Shown in pieces: positions 7,724 to 13,999 of a DNA stretch of 19,599 nucleotides. The translations under genes and the position numbers were made by a program. This DNA comes from CAYOOT01 sp964405665 (GTDB taxonomy: Bacteria > Bdellovibrionota_C > UBA2361 > SZUA-149 > CAZDWZ01): contig CAYOOT010000050.1 of assembly GCA_964405665.1 (NCBI GenBank), positions 1-19,599 of the forward strand, in the 5' to 3' direction. The stretch's first letter is position 1. Each line of letters begins with the position of its first letter. The notes beneath the pieces are model-generated. The model was not told the DNA's origin. It saw only the letters and a program-made list of their open reading frames with translations, and ran no database searches.

Positions 7724-8527
7724 ATGAATATTCTGCTCTATGAAAAATCAGAAATTTTATCAGGAAATCGTCTTGAAATAAGAGATAGAAGAGCAGATCA
7801 TCTGAAAAACATACTAAAAGTAAGTCCCGGAAAAAAAATTAGGGTTGGACAAATTAATGCAGGTTCATGCCTTGCCGAGGTGAAAAAGGTGTCAGACATA
7901 TGTTTAGAGCTTCAATTGTCTGATTCACTAAGTCCTCAAGATGATAGTATATTCTCCCATATAAACATTGTTCTTTGCCTGCCACGACCACAAAGTTTTA
8001 AGAAAGTTTTGGAACTGATTGGAACTTTGGGAGTAGGGCGACTTCTCCTGATTAACTCTGCTCGAGTAGAAAAGTCTTATTTTAATTCCCCTGTGTTTTC
8101 AGAGGAAAAGATTAAAGAGCATCTTCTTTTGGGGATGGAGCAAGGAGGAGTGGTTAATCTGCCGCAAGTAGAGATTTTTAAAGAATTTAAAATTAATCTA
8201 TTAGAGGAAGAAGCTTTAAACAAAGCAAGCAAAACCCCAGCTCAGCTCAAGTTGGAAGAATTGTTTATTCAGTCAAAAAGCCGCTTCTTGGCTGATGTTA
8301 ATTCTATTGCTACATTCTCTAGTTTATATAAGTGCAAAAATGATTTATTAACGGAAAGCATTTTATTAGCCATTGGTCCGGAAGGGGGATGGTTGGATTT
8401 TGAATTAGAAGTTTTTAAAAATTATAATTTTAACTTTATCAATCTGGGAAATAGAATTTTAAGAGTAGAAACAGCAATTGCTTTTATTTTGGCACAAATT
8501 TCTTTAATTTCTGAATTAGAAAATTGA
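7724..8527 (+). CDS. rsmE: 16S rRNA (uracil-1498-N3)-methyltransferase RsmE
   Basis: 267 aa, slightly longer than the roughly 240-aa typical enzyme. RsmE methylates N3 of U1498 in 16S rRNA of the 30S subunit using SAM. The N-terminal PUA-like domain (about 1-70) contains RADHLKNILKVSPGKKIRVG. The SPOUT (trefoil-knot) methyltransferase domain follows, with LPRPQSFKKVLELIGTLGV (86-104), the GMEQGG segment (137-142), the SAM-binding AIGPEGGW (216-223) and LGNRILRVETAIAF (241-254). An extra stretch around residues 155-188 accounts for the added length. The downstream sigma-factor ATG begins 2 bp after its stop, so it is the first gene of an operon. Confidence 0.95.
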   Translation: MNILLYEKSEILSGNRLEIRDRRADHLKNILKVSPGKKIRVGQINAGSCLAEVKKVSDICLELQLSDSLSPQDDSIFSHINIVLCLPRPQSFKKVLELIGTLGVGRLLLINSARVEKSYFNSPVFSEEKIKEHLLLGMEQGGVVNLPQVEIFKEFKINLLEEEALNKASKTPAQLKLEELFIQSKSRFLADVNSIATFSSLYKCKNDLLTESILLAIGPEGGWLDFELEVFKNYNFNFINLGNRILRVETAIAFILAQISLISELEN

Positions 8528-8529
8528 AA

Positions 8530-9609
8530 ATGAATTCCAAGAAAAATAAAAAAACTCTTAAAGTAAAAGAGCAAGCTACCCTGGAGAAGAAAGGGTCAGA
8601 GTCTCTGCTTGTTGAGGATTCAGAAGAAGTAATGGTTCCTGAAATTGTCGATGGAAAGAAAATAGAGGAACTTGATTTTGATGAGAAGGAAATATTTCCG
8701 CTAATTTTGCCTTCCGCAGAAGGTGCAGCTAAAGATTCTGGCGCAATTATTCCCCAAGATGCTTTGCAGAGGTACCTTGCTGAAATTAGGCATATTCCCA
8801 GTCTAACAAAAGAAGAAGAACACGAACTTGCATTAAGATACTTTAAACATCATGATCAAAAAGCCGGCTATAAATTGGTAATGGCAAATTTGCGTCTTGT
8901 GGTAATGGTTGCTCGAGAATATCAAAAAAATGTGCAAAATCTTTTAGATCTTGTGCAGGAAGGAAATATCGGTTTGTTGGAAGCGGTAAAACAATACGAT
9001 CCTTTTCGTGGCATCCGTTTCCCCTCTTATGCCGTGTATTGGGTAAGAGCGTATATGCTCCGCTTTATTATTAACAATTTAAGATTAGTCAAAATCGGAA
9101 CAACCCAAGCTCAGCGAAAATTATTTTTTAATTTGCAAAAAGAAAAAGAAAAACTAGAATCCGAAGGTTTTGCTCCGGAAGCAAAACTCTTAGCTCAACG
9201 CTTGAATGTAAAAGAATCGGAAGTGATAGAGATGGAGCAACGATTGGGACTTCCGGAATTTAGTGTCGATGCCAAGGTGGGGGGCAATGATGATTCTCCG
9301 GATTTTCATGGACTAATCGCCGATTCCAAGGAAAACGCCGAAGACATCGTTGTGCGAGAGCAGTTCTCCGATGCGATTAGAAAATCTGTTTCTAAATTTA
9401 AAGAAAATTTAAGTGATAAAGAAAAAGCGATTATTGATTTAAGATTAATGACAGAGGAGCCGGTAACACTTCAAGAAATTGCCGATCGTTTTGAATTGAG
9501 CAGAGAAAGGATCCGGCAATTAGAAACAAGACTTAAAGATCAATTAAAGGAATTTCTTTCGAGTGAACTTGATTTGGAAAAAGAAGATCTTGTGGATATA
9601 GGCGAATAA
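8530..9609 (+). CDS. rpoH: RNA polymerase sigma factor, RpoH (sigma-32) type
   Basis: 359 aa from the ATG at 8530. A TTG at 8524 in the same frame, overlapping the rsmE stop, is an alternative that adds two residues. The first 65 or so residues are charged and lack a counterpart in the shorter E. coli RpoH. Region 1.2 begins near DALQRYLAEIRHIPSL (77-92). Region 2 carries NLLDLVQEGNIGLLEAVKQY (137-156) and RGIRFPSYAVYWVRAYM (160-176). An RpoH-box-like TTQAQRKLFFNLQKEKEKL (191-209) is the main reason for calling it heat-shock type rather than RpoD or RpoS. Region 4 ends with the -35-binding helix-turn-helix TLQEIADRFELSRERIRQLE (313-332). The sequence most resembles RpoH of myxobacteria and relatives (from memory). 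It sits between rsmE and a LytM-like gene. No RNA-thermometer hairpin was recognised at the start. Confidence 0.92.
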   Translation: MNSKKNKKTLKVKEQATLEKKGSESLLVEDSEEVMVPEIVDGKKIEELDFDEKEIFPLILPSAEGAAKDSGAIIPQDALQRYLAEIRHIPSLTKEEEHELALRYFKHHDQKAGYKLVMANLRLVVMVAREYQKNVQNLLDLVQEGNIGLLEAVKQYDPFRGIRFPSYAVYWVRAYMLRFIINNLRLVKIGTTQAQRKLFFNLQKEKEKLESEGFAPEAKLLAQRLNVKESEVIEMEQRLGLPEFSVDAKVGGNDDSPDFHGLIADSKENAEDIVVREQFSDAIRKSVSKFKENLSDKEKAIIDLRLMTEEPVTLQEIADRFELSRERIRQLETRLKDQLKEFLSSELDLEKEDLVDIGE

Positions 9610-9612
9610 TAG

Positions 9613-11007
9613 ATGCTGACTTATATTAAATTATCTTTTTTAATTATTTTTTCCGCAGTGATAGTTCTTTATTTTTATTTCAAAGATAAATTTTCATCTG
9701 GTATTATGGAAAAGGAACTTCCTCTAATTATTGCTCCCAACAATTTTCCCGGTTTTGGCAGTGGCATTGGAAATCTTAAATTCTCAGTAAGCGATCAACT
9801 CTCCGGCCTTGATGCTGTAATTGTTCGCTTGGAGCAGGCCGGCAAAAAAAAGGAAGTCTTAAATAAAACTTATTCTAAAAAAACCAACAATGATCAGCTG
9901 AGCCTTAATATTAATGCGAAAGAACTTGGCTTTAAAGAAGGTCAAGTGACTCTCAGCATCTCTGCTTTTGATAAAAGTTTTTTTAGTAATGCGGCAAAAT
10001 TTAACAGCAATTATGATGTTGATTTTAGATATCCGGCAGTTTCTGCTTTTTTCGATCAACGCAATGCCGTAAGCGGCGGAACAGAACTGGTATTTTTTAA
10101 AGTAAAAGAAAAAAACTTAAATAAAGCCGGAGTCCGTTACGGGGATCTTGATTACCAAGGAATCCCTGCAGATAAATTAAATCTGGTTTTTACAAAATAT
10201 CCCAATTGGTATTTTTCTTTTTTCCCAGTGCAGAAGGGCATTACTACTGCCGATAAAAGCTTGAAAATTTTTGCAGAAGATCGAGTGAAAAACTCTGATG
10301 TTGAAGATTTTAATTATCATGTGCAGAAAATGGGTTATCCCAAAAAAACAATTAACCTTAATCCCAATACTTTTGAACAAAAAGTGCAAAGTCTATACGC
10401 TGAGTTGGTGAAGAAAGAAATTTTTAAGGATTCCAATCTAGATTCTTTGGAAAAATTCAAGCTGATCAATAACCAACTGAGAGCTGATGTTGAAAAAACT
10501 GTAAAAACATTCCTGCTCAATCGAACTGAGAAAAAATATTGGGACGGAACCTTTTTAAGATTTGCCGGAAAAGAAATTAGTTCTTTCGGACAAACTGTTA
10601 ATTTAAATTTAAATAATCAAGAAATTTCTTCTTTGGAGGAGCAAGGAATGACTTATCAAGCGGCAAAAGATACTTCAGTTTATGCCGCCAATGCCGGAGT
10701 AGTAGTTTATGCTGATTTCCTTGGCCCCTACGGAAATACTGTAATAATCGATCATGGGCTCGGTATTAGCACTCTGTATGCGCATTTGGGAAGTATCCTC
10801 AAGAAAAAGGGTCAAGAGATAGAAAAAGGAGCTGTAGTAGGAACGGTTGGTGATAGTGGTTTGATATTTAATTCTGGTTTGCATTATGAAATCAGAGTCT
10901 ATGGAGTTCCGGTTAGACCAATTGAATGGTGGGATGAAAATTGGATGAAAGATCATATTGATAGAAAGATTGATAACTTAAAAGCTGATTTAGGAATTAC
11001 GAAATGA
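9613..11007 (+). CDS. Membrane-anchored LytM/M23-family protein with degenerate active site
   Basis: 464 aa. A single N-terminal hydrophobic helix (about 6-22) with a Lys-rich region after it suggests an inner-membrane anchor and a periplasmic body. Residues about 45-240 look beta-rich, possibly two Ig-like modules; about 252-305 is helical. The C-terminal M23 fold is recognised by VYAANAGVVVYADF (356-369), YGNTVIIDHGLGISTLYAHL (373-392) and GLHYEIRVYGVPVRPIEWW (422-440). The usual zinc ligands are mostly absent: the HxGxD site reads E343-Q-G-M-T347 and HLH reads G422-L-H424. It therefore probably does not cut peptidoglycan itself and may act like EnvC/NlpD, which activate amidases. Its ATG lies 3 bp after the sigma-factor stop, and its end overlaps the ccmE-like gene by 4 bp. 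Confidence 0.85.
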   Translation: MLTYIKLSFLIIFSAVIVLYFYFKDKFSSGIMEKELPLIIAPNNFPGFGSGIGNLKFSVSDQLSGLDAVIVRLEQAGKKKEVLNKTYSKKTNNDQLSLNINAKELGFKEGQVTLSISAFDKSFFSNAAKFNSNYDVDFRYPAVSAFFDQRNAVSGGTELVFFKVKEKNLNKAGVRYGDLDYQGIPADKLNLVFTKYPNWYFSFFPVQKGITTADKSLKIFAEDRVKNSDVEDFNYHVQKMGYPKKTINLNPNTFEQKVQSLYAELVKKEIFKDSNLDSLEKFKLINNQLRADVEKTVKTFLLNRTEKKYWDGTFLRFAGKEISSFGQTVNLNLNNQEISSLEEQGMTYQAAKDTSVYAANAGVVVYADFLGPYGNTVIIDHGLGISTLYAHLGSILKKKGQEIEKGAVVGTVGDSGLIFNSGLHYEIRVYGVPVRPIEWWDENWMKDHIDRKIDNLKADLGITK

Positions 11008-11399
11008 GTAAAAGAATAGTAGTCGCTTTTATTGTTGTAGCTCTGGCTCTTGGATTTTTGATTTATCAGGGTGTTTCTACCACTGCTAAAGCTGTGGTGA
11101 CAGTTGGGGAATTGTTTGAGATGGGGAATGTTAGAAATAATATTAGATTGGGTGCCAGAATGACAGAAGATCCGATAGTGAAAAGTGTAGATGCTAACAA
11201 AAAATTTAGTTTTTATGTGCGTGACATTACGAATCCCGGAGATAAAAAACTGTTGATAGAGTCTGAACAAACCATTCCCGATACGCTTCGTTCTGGGAGA
11301 GATGTCATTCTTGAAGGGAATTTTGATGGCGAAAAGTTTGTGGCTAAGAATCTGATGACGCAATGTCCTTCTAAATATGAGCCACCGAAGCCCCAATAG
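11004..11399 (+). CDS. ccmE: CcmE-like cytochrome c maturation haem chaperone, CxxxY variant
   Basis: 131 aa. An N-terminal hydrophobic helix (about 5-22) anchors it to the inner membrane; the rest is an OB-fold-sized periplasmic domain. The C-terminal region follows CcmE: IPDTLRSGRDVILEGNFDGE (91-110) then FVAKNLMTQCPSKYEPP (112-128). Where most CcmE proteins have HxxxY with the haem-attaching His, this one has C121-P-S-K-Y125. CxxxY CcmE proteins are known from Desulfovibrio and archaea. Gene start ATGA overlaps the stop of the LytM-like gene, so it belongs to the same operon. No other ccm genes are in the window. It could instead be a CcmE-related OB-fold protein with another role, but the spacing of the CxxxY motif and EPP ending argues for CcmE. 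Confidence 0.8.
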   Translation: MSKRIVVAFIVVALALGFLIYQGVSTTAKAVVTVGELFEMGNVRNNIRLGARMTEDPIVKSVDANKKFSFYVRDITNPGDKKLLIESEQTIPDTLRSGRDVILEGNFDGEKFVAKNLMTQCPSKYEPPKPQ

Positions 11400-11414
11400 G
11401 AATTAAAATTATTT

Positions 11415-11446
11415 GGCAATAAGCGGACTTTAGTCCGCTTATTGCC
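11415..11446. terminator. 14-bp perfect hairpin after the ccmE-like gene (terminator or REP-like palindrome)
   Basis: Arms 11415-11428 and 11433-11446 are exact reverse complements around a TTTA loop. It lies 15 bp after the stop of the last operon gene and before the next promoter, so it probably ends the rsmE-rpoH transcript. There is no T-tract after it on the plus strand, so it is not a textbook intrinsic terminator. Its central GCGGAC...GTCCGC core is shared with the inverted repeats at 6145-6288. Confidence 0.6.
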
Positions 11447-11472
11447 TGAAATCATTAAACAATCACCCAAAC

Positions 11473-11501
11473 TTGACAAAATAGATGATACTTTATATCA
11501 T
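11473..11501 (+). promoter_or_regulatory. Strong sigma-70-type promoter for the 354-aa membrane protein gene
   Basis: Consensus -35 TTGACA (11473-11478), 17-bp spacer, -10 TATCAT (11496-11501; five of six matches). Start of transcription is expected at about 11507-11510, which is at or next to the GTG start codon at 11510, so the mRNA would be leaderless or nearly so. Confidence 0.65.
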
Positions 11502-11503
11502 CT
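11483..11503. promoter_or_regulatory. Perfect 8-bp inverted repeat overlapping the -10 box (operator candidate)
   Basis: AGATGATA (11483-11490), 5-nt centre, TATCATCT (11496-11503). The right half covers the -10 hexamer, the usual position for a repressor site. No regulator gene is adjacent, so the binding protein is unknown. Confidence 0.4.
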
Positions 11504-11509
11504 TCCACC

Positions 11510-12574
11510 GTGCCACCCGTAATAAAGAAAAAAGAAGCTGATTTATTGCCTAAGCCTGTATCACGACTAGATGAAGGAATAGATCTAAAATTTCCAGCCC
11601 CTAAATCCCAAACAGAACAAACATCTTTTACCGAACTTTTATTTCCCGCTAAAAGCGCAAAATTTTGGGATGCTGCAGAAAAATATACCAGAAATTTTCG
11701 TGATGGTGCTTTTTTAGCCTTATCTTTTGTCGGAGGAATGGCAGTTGCGGGTGTTGTTTTTCCACTCGTTTCTTTGGCATTGGGTGGAACTTTATTTGCA
11801 GTTGCTGCGGGGATGCTTGTTGGAGGACTGCTTGGCTATGGTAGCGGCTTTTTGTCGGGAGCTTTTGGCGCAATATTAGAAAATACTTTTGGTACAGAAA
11901 AACAGAATACTTTTGAAGTTGCTAAAAATATGGCCATAAAAGGCGGAGATTACGGAATGGCTGGAGCTACTTTTTATTTTACTCCTTCAGCAATGAGAGA
12001 GGCTGTACCAAAAATTGCAAAAACTTATTTTTCATCGCTTAGCTCCCGTCAAGCTTCAAGTGGTTTTGTTTCAGGGTTCGTAAATTTTTTAACTGATGAA
12101 CAGGAGCATTTTGTAAGCCAAAAAGAATTTAAATTTTCTAGTTTTGCCCAAAGAGGAATAAAGGCCGTAGGATTAAATACTGTACTAGCATATCAGACAG
12201 GATATTTTTTCCTGATGCGAAAAACATTGCAAACAAAACTAGGGAGAACTGCATTAATTTCTGCTGAAACTTTATTAATTGGAACAGAAACGACTGTAGC
12301 GGAGAAACTTCTTTCTCCGCCAAATGAAGACTTGAATTCCAGAATCACAACAGGGATTTCTACCAATATTTTAATTTATGGTCCATTGTCGATGATTGGC
12401 AGTAAAGGCAAATTAATAACCTTATTTAAAGACATTGCTCATGACGCACCCTCATCTAAAATCGTATCTTTTTTTATTAAAATTCCTGTTTTCAAGCAGG
12501 TGATGAATGGCTGTAGAAGAGCAAGGGCCTGGTCGCATGGGATTACTGAGCAGTACCTAAATATGCGAAAGTAG
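11510..12574 (+). CDS. Hypothetical glycine-rich membrane protein, 354 aa
   Basis: No family recognised. The start is GTG at 11510; no ATG occurs in frame until about residue 77, no Shine-Dalgarno is seen, and the promoter at 11473-11501 predicts a leaderless message. Residues 1-45 are Pro/Lys-rich and probably disordered. Residues about 66-122 form two hydrophobic helices packed with small residues (VGGMAVAGVVF, then GGLLGYGSGFLSGAFGA), a glycine-zipper-like pattern seen in oligomerising or membrane-permeabilising proteins. Further hydrophobic helices occur near 218-236 and 280-297. The C-terminal tail is basic. It ends with an 18-bp convergent overlap with the nucleosidase gene. Membrane location is inferred from hydrophobicity only. 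Confidence 0.75.
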   Translation: MPPVIKKKEADLLPKPVSRLDEGIDLKFPAPKSQTEQTSFTELLFPAKSAKFWDAAEKYTRNFRDGAFLALSFVGGMAVAGVVFPLVSLALGGTLFAVAAGMLVGGLLGYGSGFLSGAFGAILENTFGTEKQNTFEVAKNMAIKGGDYGMAGATFYFTPSAMREAVPKIAKTYFSSLSSRQASSGFVSGFVNFLTDEQEHFVSQKEFKFSSFAQRGIKAVGLNTVLAYQTGYFFLMRKTLQTKLGRTALISAETLLIGTETTVAEKLLSPPNEDLNSRITTGISTNILIYGPLSMIGSKGKLITLFKDIAHDAPSSKIVSFFIKIPVFKQVMNGCRRARAWSHGITEQYLNMRK

Positions 12575-13165
12575 ATTAAGCTTGCTAGCTGCTTCTTGAT
12601 AATTTTCTAACCACTCTAAATGAGCATTTTCCCCTATATAATTAGTGATCACGGAAATGGCGTTCCAAGGGATATTGAGATTACTGCAAGCCTGAGCAAC
12701 CCCGTAAAGTTCCAGATTTTCAAAATAATGTTTTTTTTCCAGAAACTTCCGAGCAATGGAGGGATCTTTTGTAATGGAAATGGAGGAATGAATTGTTGAG
12801 AAAAAAAACTCTTTGTTTTTCTTTGATTTTAATTTCCTAATTAATTTAGGATCGGCCTTAAATGTCAGCAAGTAATTTTGAGGATTATAAGATTTCTTGC
12901 TGGCAAAAACGTAATCAGCAATTTTACTTTCCGTGGCACAGATTATTGTTAACAGGGGTATGGTTTTAGAATAAGCTCCGCAACTTCCCACAAAGATCAC
13001 TTGCTTTGGTTTTGTTTTCAAAAGTGCTGCGGTAGTTTTTGCAGCAGCTTGAGTAAAGCCGATACCGCTTGTGGAAAAAACAATATTTTTTTGATTTTTT
13101 AAAGCAAGTCTTAAAGGTTTAAGTTCCGGTTCAAAAGCGGCAATGATTAAAATTTTACTTTTCAT
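12557..13165 (-). CDS. PNP/UDP-phosphorylase-superfamily nucleosidase, futalosine hydrolase-like
   Basis: 202 aa, somewhat shorter than typical MTA/SAH nucleosidases (about 230). The fold is recognised from KILIIAAFEPELKPL (4-18, with Glu12 at the position of the general-acid Glu), VIFVGSCGAY (56-65), FENLELYGVAQAC (148-160, with Glu152 at the ribose-binding Glu) and NAISVITNYIGENAHLEW (168-185). The catalytic Asp of MTA/SAH nucleosidase is replaced by Asn175; a S/TNY(V/I) motif followed by a Trp resembles futalosine hydrolase (MqnB), which releases hypoxanthine in the alternative menaquinone pathway. This is a family-level judgement from memory; another nucleoside is possible. No other mqn gene is visible. 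Divergent from the SDR gene and overlapping the end of the upstream membrane-protein gene. Confidence 0.75.
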   Translation of the reverse strand: MKSKILIIAAFEPELKPLRLALKNQKNIVFSTSGIGFTQAAAKTTAALLKTKPKQVIFVGSCGAYSKTIPLLTIICATESKIADYVFASKKSYNPQNYLLTFKADPKLIRKLKSKKNKEFFFSTIHSSISITKDPSIARKFLEKKHYFENLELYGVAQACSNLNIPWNAISVITNYIGENAHLEWLENYQEAASKLNLLSHI

Positions 13166-13207
13166 TTAAAAGATATAAAATAGTCTTTTATCTAAAAGGA
13201 TTTTTCA

Positions 13208-13999
13208 ATGGAATTAAATTTAAAAAATAAAGTAGCGCTGATTGCCGGTGCAAGTCAAGGTATCGGTTATGGAATAGCAAAAGAACTAGTTTCTGAAGGA
13301 GCAAAACTTAGTATCGCTAGCCGCAGTGAGTCTAAAATAAGTAAAGCTGCAGAAAGTCTAAAAAGCATTAATCCTGCTGCCACGATAATTTCTTCCAAGT
13401 TGGATATCTCAAATTCTCTCAATATTAATTCTTGGATTGAAAGTTCTGTAAAAACCTTAGGTGGAATTGATCTCCTGGTTGTCAACTCCGGGGGCCCGGT
13501 TCCCGGGACTTTTGAAACTCTGGAAGAAAAAAATTGGGAAGAAGCATTTGAATTGTTATTACTCGGTGCAATTCGAACAATTAAAGGAGCACTTCCTTAT
13601 TTAAAACAAAGTTCTGCTCCTTCGATTCTTTGTGTTACTTCCACTGCCGTTAAACAACCAATTGCCAATCTTTTACTCTCGGGAGTTTTTCGCTCCGGTG
13701 TAAGTTCCTTAATCAAATCTCTAGCTTCAGAATTTGCCAAGTATCATATTAGAGTGAATAATCTTCTTCCTGGAAGAATTGATACAGAACGCGTCAAAGA
13801 GTTAGATACTCTTGCTGCTTTCCATAAAGGACACTCTGCTGAGAAAGAAAAAGAATTAGTTTCCCAAATGATTCCTTTGGGGCGCTATGGTGAGGTGGAA
13901 GAAATTGCAAAAACTGCCGCTTTTTTACTTTCTCCGGCTGCTAGTTACATCACTGGTCAAATGATCGTAGTTGATGGGGGAATGCTCAAGAGTTTGTAG
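13208..13999 (+). CDS. Short-chain dehydrogenase/reductase homologue lacking the Tyr/Lys catalytic pair
   Basis: 263 aa, normal SDR length. ATG at 13208 with AAGGA Shine-Dalgarno at 13196-13200. The Rossmann part is intact: AGASQGIGYGIAKEL (13-27) and VVNSGGPVPGTF (91-102); Asp65 in SKLDIS fits the adenine-ring position. C-terminal LLPGRIDTERVK (186-197) and ASYITGQMIVVDGG (245-258) are standard. The active site is not: Ser145 (VTSTAV) is kept, but the Tyr position is Ser158 and the Lys position is Arg162 (LSGVFRSGV), and the tetrad Asn position has Leu. This matches a known subgroup of BKR-like SDR proteins without a proper catalytic tetrad. It binds a dinucleotide probably, but its reaction is unknown. 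Its end overlaps the methyltransferase gene convergently by 14 bp. Confidence 0.9.
   Translation: MELNLKNKVALIAGASQGIGYGIAKELVSEGAKLSIASRSESKISKAAESLKSINPAATIISSKLDISNSLNINSWIESSVKTLGGIDLLVVNSGGPVPGTFETLEEKNWEEAFELLLLGAIRTIKGALPYLKQSSAPSILCVTSTAVKQPIANLLLSGVFRSGVSSLIKSLASEFAKYHIRVNNLLPGRIDTERVKELDTLAAFHKGHSAEKEKELVSQMIPLGRYGEVEEIAKTAAFLLSPAASYITGQMIVVDGGMLKSL

Noticed and set aside
8524..8526. TTG start for the sigma factor overlapping the rsmE stop
   Set aside because: An ATG two codons later fits as well or better; the choice changes only two residues and the TTG is kept as an alternative.
10953..11396. Minus-strand ORF of 147 codons opposite ccmE
   Set aside because: The plus-strand frame gives a recognisable CcmE-like protein; the antisense frame has no recognisable features or start signal.
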